From: Ichthyophonus hoferi
Taxonomy: Eukaryota > Opisthokonta > Ichthyosporea > Ichthyophonida > Ichthyophonidae
Length of the DNA stretch: 13,502 nucleotides
Reading direction: 5' to 3'
NCBI GenBank assembly: GCA_002751075.1
Contig: NAOQ01000036.1
Coordinates: 1-13,502, forward strand
In this document: positions 7,335 to 13,502 of the stretch, one piece after another
How positions within the stretch are numbered: the first letter of the stretch is position 1
Layout of the letters: every line of letters starts with the position of its first letter
Made by a program: the position numbers and the translations under genes
Notes under the pieces: generated by a model
Told to the model about the DNA's origin: nothing
The model's database searches: none
The model's input: the letters and a program-made list of their open reading frames with translations, nothing else

Positions 7335-10300
7335 TTATAAATGATTCAACAACGATGTAGCCAGGCTGTTGAAGCATTTTACAACTCAGTAGATTCTTGA
7401 GGGTCTTATCGTACGTAATACTATTGTCTTTCAATTAGCAATGCAGCATTTACCTTTTCCAACCCAGTAGACTCTTGAGGGTCTTAAGGGCGCTAGCTAC
7501 AGTGCTCTTCTTCTCATCTTCGTCTGTTAATGAATAGATAAGTGTGTTAGTAGGAGCACATAGTTCCCAGTAAACCAGATCAGGAGATTGCCAAAAAAAT
7601 AAAAAATCGAAGAAACCAATCAGAAACAAAAGCAAAAAGAAACAAAAAATATATTTATATAAAGATTTGATGCAACAAAGCAATGTAATATTTTATGATA
7701 TGCAATTGAGTGAACATACATAGAAGGGAATGTATATAGGATGTATAAATACAATACCTTTTTTGGAGTCGTCAGTTGCAGGCGGTGGGGTAGGGGGTCC
7801 AACCATTGTGTAGTATGGAGCGTTCTACAGAGAAAATAATAGCAAGGTTAGTATAATGAACACTGTTTATAATCTTATGTATATATTCCATATATAGTTA
7901 AGATACGAACAAGAGTAATACAGCCAAGCCAAAAAAGAAAAAGAAAAAAGCAACACCACAACAACTAATTGACCTTTTTCCGTTCTAATCCAAAGTACTG
8001 TTTGTTGACGCGGTAGTATCGCCGTGTGCCCGTCTCAGATACCTCAGATGCGAGGTAAACATTCCGAGTGATACACCCATCCCCATTGAGCTGATGGGGG
8101 GGTATAGATACACAACTTGCAGCGATTCCAAGGCGTCTTACAGGTCCAGGGTCATATCGGTCAATACTAGTGAACGGATTAGCTGGAACAAGCTCTTCAG
8201 CTGGAGGTGGTGGGGGTGGAGTGGGTGGAGGGGGAGGTGGTGTCATCGGTCGGACAGGGTAGAGATGGGTGGGTCTCTTGCCAACCACCATACTCTCATA
8301 CATCTGTACCAGTTCCTCATGATCCTCTTCGTCATCTTCAAATTTTTTCATTGGAGTGTCAGTTCCAGGACAATACATAATTATTGGAAGTTTTAGGTTG
8401 AGTAGCGAATTACGAGTAGGTATTTTAAGATCAGGATTAACATATAGCTCGGCGTTTAAATCTACGGGAAAAGCAGTAGCTTTTAGATTAAGAAAAATGG
8501 TGGAGTCAGCAGGTCTAGAAAATGGCTCTTTGAAGCCCAATCTCTCGCACATGGTAGAAAATGATAGACAGCGATTACTGTATTTAGAAGGCGGTAGTCC
8601 ATGAAGACGTTTATATTCAGCAAAAGGAATGTCAGCATATAGATCGTATTCTTTCCGAGCAGCGAGTATAGCAGATGCGCGAGCAGTAGTGATACGACCA
8701 TTAGAATCAAATATTGGCATTATAAATTCAGGCACCCACACTGGCCGTGCTGGATCTCCAGGCTGACCAACTGGGGTAGCAGCTGAGGCTGGGGCTGGGG
8801 GAAGGATGAAATTTGGCTGGTTGAATGGGGCCCAACAAGAAGCAGGCTGAACTAGAGCTCCAGGCTGATTAACTGAGGTAGCAACTGGGGGAGAGGCAAG
8901 GGGGGGAATGAAATTTGGCCGTGCGATTGGGGCATAACAAGCAGCAAAGGCAGGGTGTATGGGCTGGGGCTGGGGCTGGGCTGGAGGTATATAAGAGGCC
9001 TTCCTCACGTGAGAAAGATCTGCTAACACAGAGGGCCTTATCCAGCTATTAGGCTTTGGCTTCTTATTAGGATTTTGCAGAACACGAAGTTTGGCGCAGA
9101 ATGGATTGAAATCGGCAGGCTTTTTAGACAACTTCTCTTTAACTATTTTCTCATTACAAGCCCTACATAGTGCTTTGTCAGTTAATAGGTCTACAGCGGC
9201 TAAATTACCACACTTATGGCATTTGGGATGCGGGCCAGGTACGGTTCCGGGAGCACCTTTTTTCAATAAATTGACATAGTTCAAATAATCAAGAGCTTCC
9301 TGTGCAGCAGTTTTAGCAGCGGCTTGCGTCATTGCAGCTAATTCACTCGGAGTACCACCAAAGTTAAAAGGGACTCGAGTTGGGCCCACATTTGCCTGAG
9401 CAGCAAGTCGCTCTTGAGCAGCAGCAAAGTTAAAGGGGACTCGAGTCGGGCCCACATTTGGCTGAGCAACAACATTTGGCTGAGCAGCAGCTTGGTCTTG
9501 TGCAGCAGTAAAGTTAAAAAGGACTCGAGTTGGGCCCGCATTTGGTTGGGCAATAACATTTGGCTGAGTAACAACATTTGGCTGACCAGCAACTTGGTCT
9601 TGTGCAGCGGCAAAGTTAAAAGGGGCTCGCGTTGAGCCCACATTTGACTGAGCAGCAAATCGGTCTTGTGCAGCAGCAAAGTCAAAGGGGACTCGAGTCG
9701 GGTCCACATTTGACTGAGCAGCAACATTTGGCCGAGCAGTAACACTTGGTTGAGCATCACCACTTGGCTGAGCATCAACATTTGGCTGGGCAGTAGAATT
9801 TGACTGAGCAGCAACATTTGGCTGATCATCAATATTTGGCTGAACAGCAGCTTGGTCTTTTGCAGCACTGGAGTCAACGGGGGATGGTATCGGGACCACA
9901 CCTGCCTTAGCTTTAGCAGCCTCAACAGAATTTTCAAGTGATGGCAGGTTTGGCAGTATTACCTCAATCTTTTCCATGATAGTATTGTCTGGCTGGAGCT
10001 GTGACATTACCTGTAGCTGTGCTGGTGTAGTAAAAAGCATTTTAGGCTTAGTAAAAAAGGGAGGGTCCTCCTCGTCCTTCTCCTCCTCTTCCTCTTCCAT
10101 CACCACCTCCTCCTCCTCCTCAACTTTCTTATCTCTATAATCACTAAAAAACACTTTGTGAATGCTCCAAGGTTTCTTAGTCCAGGTGGGCTTTGGACCA
10201 GTGGTGGCTATATTGCTAAAGGTGGAGATAGGGACGTCACTTGGTAGAGCAAATACGGGGCCAGTCTCATTGGTTCCCTGCATCTCGCGTTCATTCTGAG

Positions 10301-13300
10301 TGGGCACATTAATAATGGCAGCATCTGATTCGGCAGTTGTTGCTAGCGGTTGTCCAGTAACATCACATGTACCTGTAGAGATGGTATTGTCGCATATAGA
10401 AGGCTCGCAGTTGGCCTTATTGGTTCCCTGCATCTCGCATTCATTCTGAATGGGTACATTCATGATGGCAGCATCTGATTCGGTAGCCATTGCTAGTGGT
10501 TGTCCAATGACACCACATGTACCTGTAGAGATGGGGTTGCTGCAGATAGAAGGCTCGCAGTTGGCCTTATTGGTTCCCTGCATCTTACATTCATTCTGAG
10601 TGGGCTCATTAAGAATTGCGGTATCTGATTCGGTAGCTGTTGCCAGCGGTTGTCCAATGACATCACATGTACCTGTAGAGATGGGATTGCCGCATATAGA
10701 AGGCTCGCAGTTGGCTTTACTAGTTCCCTGCATTTCGCATTCATTCTGAATGGCCTCATTTATAAGGGCATCATGTGCTTTGGTAGCTGCTGATAGAAGT
10801 TGTCCAAGGGCATGACTTATATCTGTAGAGATGGTGGAGTTGCCACATATAGAAGGCCCGCAGTCGGCCCCATTGGCTCCCTGCATCTCGCATTCATTAT
10901 GAGTAGCCTCATTAAGAATGGCGGTATCTGATTCGGTAGCTGCTGCTAGCGGTTGTCCAATGGCATGACATATATCTGTAGAGATGGTGGGGTTACCACA
11001 TATAGAAGGCCCGCATTCGGCCCCATTGGTTCCCTGCATCTCGCATCCATTATGAGTAGGCTCATTAAGAATGGCGGTATCTGATTCGGTAGCTGCTGCT
11101 AGCGGTTGTCCAATGGCATGACATATATCTGTAGAGATAATGGGGTTACCACATATAGAAGGCCCGCAGTGGGCCTCATCGGTTGCCTGCATCTCGTATT
11201 CATTCTGAGCGGGCACATTCAAGATGGCAGCATCTGATTCGCTAGCTATTGTTGGTGGTTGTTCAATGACATCACATGTATCTGTAGAGATGGGATTGTC
11301 ACATATAGAAGGCTGGCAGTCCGCCTCATTGGTTCCCTGCATCTCACATTCATTCTGAGCAGCTTCATTAACAATGGCGGCATCTGATTCGGTAGTTGTT
11401 GCTAGCGGTTGTCCAATGACATCACATGTATCTGTAAAGATGGGATTGACACATGTAGTAGGCTCGCAGTCGGCCTTATTGGTTCCCTGCTTCTCGCATT
11501 CATTCTGAGTGGGTACATTCATGATGGTAGCATTTGATTTGGTAGCTGCTGCTAGCGGTTGTCCAATGACAACACATGCATCTGTAGAAATGGGATTGCC
11601 ACATATAGAAGGCTTGCAGTCTGCCTTGTTGGTTCCCTGCACCTCGCATTTATTCTGAATGGGCTCATTAATAAAGGCATCGTGCGCTTTGGTAGCTGCT
11701 GCTTGCAGTTGTACAAAAGCATGACTTACATCTGTAGAGATGGCGGGGTTACCACATATATAAGGCCCGCAGTTGGCCTCGTTGGTTGCCTGCATCTCAC
11801 ATTCATTATGAGTGGGCTCATTAATAATGGTAGCATCTGATTCAGTAACCGTTGTGGGCAGTTGTCCAATGACATCGCATGTATCTGTAGAGATGGGACT
11901 GCCACATATAGAAGGCTTGCAGTCCGCCTTATTGGCTCCCTGAATATCGCATTCATTCTGAATGGGCCCATTACTAATAGCATCATCTGATTCGGTAGCT
12001 GCTGCTAGCGGTTCCTCAATGACATGCCATGTAACTGTAGATATGGGGGGGTTGCCTATTACAGCAACCCGACAGTCAGCCTCATTGGTTCCCTGCATCT
12101 CACATTCATTCTGAGTGGTCTTATTAATGATGGCAGGATCTGATTTGGTAGCTGTTGCTGGCAGTAGTCTAGTGTCATCCACATCCTCCTTGTCATTCAA
12201 TGTATCTATAGAGATAGGTTTACCACATATAAATATAAAAGACTCGTGGGCGACCTCGTTGGTTCCCTGGATCTCAGTCACCTCCTCTATGGCGTCTGTT
12301 TGTGCAGCTGAGGGTATAGGGCTTAATGGGTTTAATGTAGACACAGTACTCATATTCACCTCAGCCTCTGCCCCAACTTGAGCAGGGCTACTTGTTGCAA
12401 CCATTGAGTCGGATTCCGACCCAAACTCGCCAGCCGATTCGAATTGGGCTAGTGGAACATCCACAACATTATTGACAGCATCAGTGGCTTTCCTTCTCTT
12501 TTCTTTATTGTCATTACTTGTGTGGTCCCGGTCCCAGAGAGGGACGTTGTCAAAATATGGATGAGGGCGAGAGTGTCGCTTTACTCTCTGGAACCTATTG
12601 GGGGGCTTGGTAGGTATAGTAGTGCGATTTTCTGTCATAGAAGTGTCTTGGCTAGTAATGTCCATGTGGAGAACAGGCCCATTACAACAGGGACTGGCAG
12701 TATCTGATTGGGAAGCTGTTGCTAGTGGTTGATCAATGACATCGCATGTATCTGTAGAGATAGGGTTGCCAAATATAGAAGGCCTGTGGTCGCCCTCATT
12801 GGTTCCCTGGATCTCAGTTACAGTGGCCTCCTGTTTGACGTTTGTCTGTGTAGCTTGGGCTGGCGTTATAGGGTCTAATAAAGATATAGGACAACTAGGG
12901 GCCACCTTAGACTTGGCGTCCCCAACCAATCCGAACCGGGTTACTGGAATCTGCACAACATTTTTATCAGCAGCTTTCTTTTTCTTTTCTCCATCAATGT
13001 TACTTAGCCCAAATAGAGGGCTTAATACAGATGTAGGACAGCGAGGGGCCACCTTAGACTCGGTTTCACCAACCAATCCAAATTGGGTTACCGGAATCTG
13101 CACAACATTTTTAGCAGCAGCTTTCATTTTCCTTTCTCTATCACCCTCACTTAGCTCCCACTGAGAGTTTAATAAAGATGCAGCACTCAGAGCTACTGTA
13201 GACACCTTTTCAGCTGCAGTTTTTATTTCTTCTTTTCTATCAATCTTACTTAGCAAAATTGGGAGAGAGCAATTGGGTAGGGTAAATGGCTTGAGCTTCT

Positions 13301-13414
13301 TATTGTTGTCCCTGGTTGCCATGGTGATAGCACTTTCCTCAGTGGTAGTGGTGGCGGTAGTGGTTGGACCAGCAGTAACATCACAAGAGGAAATGACAAC
13401 CTCTGTTTGCAACT
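7335..13414 (-). CDS. Giant multi-repeat protein with C4 zinc-ribbon-like motif, unknown family, 5' partial
   Basis: The main exon (7974-13414) encodes about 1,813 residues, numbered here from the codon at 13412. In order: a diverged repeat-like start; a KNVVQIPVTQFGLVG module near 97-115 and 142-161 with a third copy near 312-330; twelve 50-51-residue cysteine repeats at 436-1040; an acidic Glu/Asp tract near 1096-1117; Ala/Gln/Asn repeats with five TRVPFNF-like motifs near 1185-1355; a zinc-ribbon-like C1398-X2-C1401-X14-C1416-X2-C1419; Pro-rich sequence near 1470-1560; a more globular part to about 1715; and polyproline near 1722-1737. A stop at 7965-7967 follows AAG|GTCAAT. A TACTAAC branch site and CTGTAG acceptor lie just before 7824, and exons 7758-7824, 7454-7523 and 7335-7365 continue in phase, adding 55 residues and ending in TAA. 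No ATG begins the long frame. It opens after an acceptor-like CTATCTAG at 13415, so an upstream exon is likely. An internal ATG at 13320-13322 (CACCATGG context) is the alternative start. No signal peptide or membrane span is evident. Function unknown. Confidence 0.75.
7373..7486 (-). repeat. Tandem partial duplication of an exon and its donor site
   Basis: The segment 7445-7486, which holds the end of exon 7454-7523 and its 5' splice site, recurs at 7373-7408 about 72 bp further along the minus-strand gene. The copies share 'agactcttgagggtctta' or 'agattcttgagggtctta' plus the flanking AGCATTT. The second copy lacks the six bases around the splice donor, so the donor is lost and the copy falls inside the proposed 88-bp intron 7366-7453. 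Confidence 0.7.
8201..8247 (-). repeat. Polyproline-coding tract
   Basis: On the minus strand the tract encodes two runs of six prolines split by threonine, preceded by MTP and followed by AEE. Such tracts commonly bind SH3, WW, EVH1 or profilin partners. No partner can be named here. Confidence 0.8.
9350..9860 (-). repeat. In-frame Ala/Gln/Asn-Val repeats with PTRVPFNF motif
   Basis: The minus strand encodes many copies of a six-residue AAQPNV-like unit. Between them are five copies of a longer element of the type PTRVPFNFAAAQDQ, at about 9360, 9430, 9512, 9616 and 9690. Spacing is variable, as expected from slippage and unequal exchange. The copies differ at single residues (VLFNFT, APFNFA, VPFDFA). 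The phenylalanines in an otherwise Ala/Gln-rich, likely disordered stretch are conserved across copies. Confidence 0.85.
10293..12107 (-). repeat. Twelve tandem ~151-bp units coding for 50-51-residue cysteine repeats
   Basis: The minus-strand consensus is close to ECEMQGTNEADCGPSICGNP followed by ISTDTCDVIGQPLAAATESD and AAIINEPTQN. Four cysteines are spaced C-X9-C-X4-C-X8-C in the 50-residue form. Units 3, 7, 8 and 9 of the array are a 51-residue form with one extra residue before ISTD and a HAIG or HAF/HAL core in place of CDVIG. The unit length is always a multiple of three, so the reading frame stays open. A partial unit follows the array near 10250-10292. More diverged units lie upstream near 12240-12300 and 12680-12830, and probably at 13340-13414. 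Confidence 0.9.
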
Positions 13415-13453
13415 CTAGATAGGGAATACAGGATGGGTTAAAAGGCCGAAGGG

Positions 13454-13502
13454 TAATATAGCATAATATAGTATAGTCTAGACCAGCCTAGTACAGTACA
13501 GT
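13454..13502. repeat. 5-bp-period array at the right edge
   Basis: The sequence resolves into TAATA, TAGCA, TAATA, TAGTA, TAGTC, TAGAC, CAGCC, TAGTA, CAGTA and so on, in perfect 5-bp register to the window end. It lies just upstream (minus-strand sense) of the proposed acceptor of the giant exon, so it is probably intronic. Confidence 0.7.

Noticed and set aside
7366-7453. A 33-base intron joining exon 7454-7523 to the duplicated copy at 7373-7408
   Set aside because: Thirty-three bases is very short for a spliceosomal intron. The acceptor at 7366-7367 gives an 88-base intron and an in-phase terminal exon.
8094-8604. Plus-strand open frames opposite the C-terminal part of the giant protein
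   Set aside because: They are antisense to a long coding exon with clear protein-like features and lack their own splice or start evidence.
9338-9937. Minus-strand 199-codon Leu/Gln/Met-rich frame
   Set aside because: It is the shifted-frame shadow of the Ala/Gln/Asn repeat region. The repeat length is a multiple of three, so other frames stay open.
10493-11986. Several 86-93-codon frames on both strands within the cysteine-repeat array
   Set aside because: They recur with the repeat unit and are shadows of the main frame.
10293-12107. CRISPR-like array
   Set aside because: The units are adjacent coding repeats of about 151 bp without spacers, in a spliced eukaryotic gene.

Overview
The window looks like AT-rich animal nuclear DNA. 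Its genes are split by short GT-AG introns, often with a visible CTAAY or TACTAAY branch site just before the acceptor. The introns are full of microsatellites. Nothing bacterial is present: no operons, ribosome binding sites or rRNA/tRNA genes. The compact layout, plus a metazoan-type RTEL1 next to a lineage-specific low-complexity giant protein, fits an early-branching animal such as a sponge. The species is a guess.

Region 1 (about 1-4040, plus strand) holds the 3' part of a gene rebuilt from eight phase-compatible exons (308-4037, 290 codons). Its first exon matches the very end of the RTEL1 helicase core. Its last three exons match the RTEL1 harmonin-homology domain. I call it RTEL1, with the 5' part outside the window. 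The gene body carries an unexplained excess of the heptamer CCAATCA/TGATTGG (15 exact copies from 602 to 4089).

Region 2 (about 4040-7330) is mostly unassigned AT-rich DNA. It contains a weak candidate for a small plus-strand gene 3' end (exons 6259-6373, 6468-6541 and 7030-7101), preceded by an interrupted open stretch. It also holds a 110-bp near-perfect foldback at 7137-7246.

Region 3 (about 7335-13414, minus strand, convergent with RTEL1) is one giant gene whose 5' end lies beyond the right edge. One exon of about 5.4 kb encodes roughly 1,813 residues. Three small phase-compatible exons at 7758-7824, 7454-7523 and 7335-7365 extend it past the nominal stop at 7965. The protein is built from several repeat families: twelve tandem cysteine-containing units of 50-51 residues, an N-terminal module in three copies, and Ala/Gln/Asn-Val repeats with a TRVPFNF motif. 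It also has an acidic tract, a CX2C-X14-CX2C zinc-ribbon-like element, proline-rich stretches and a more globular C-terminal part. I do not recognise the family. It is the most likely undescribed item here.

The two main genes converge and show no evident functional link. Five arrays of degenerate 5-bp-period DNA lie in introns and intergenic DNA across the window.
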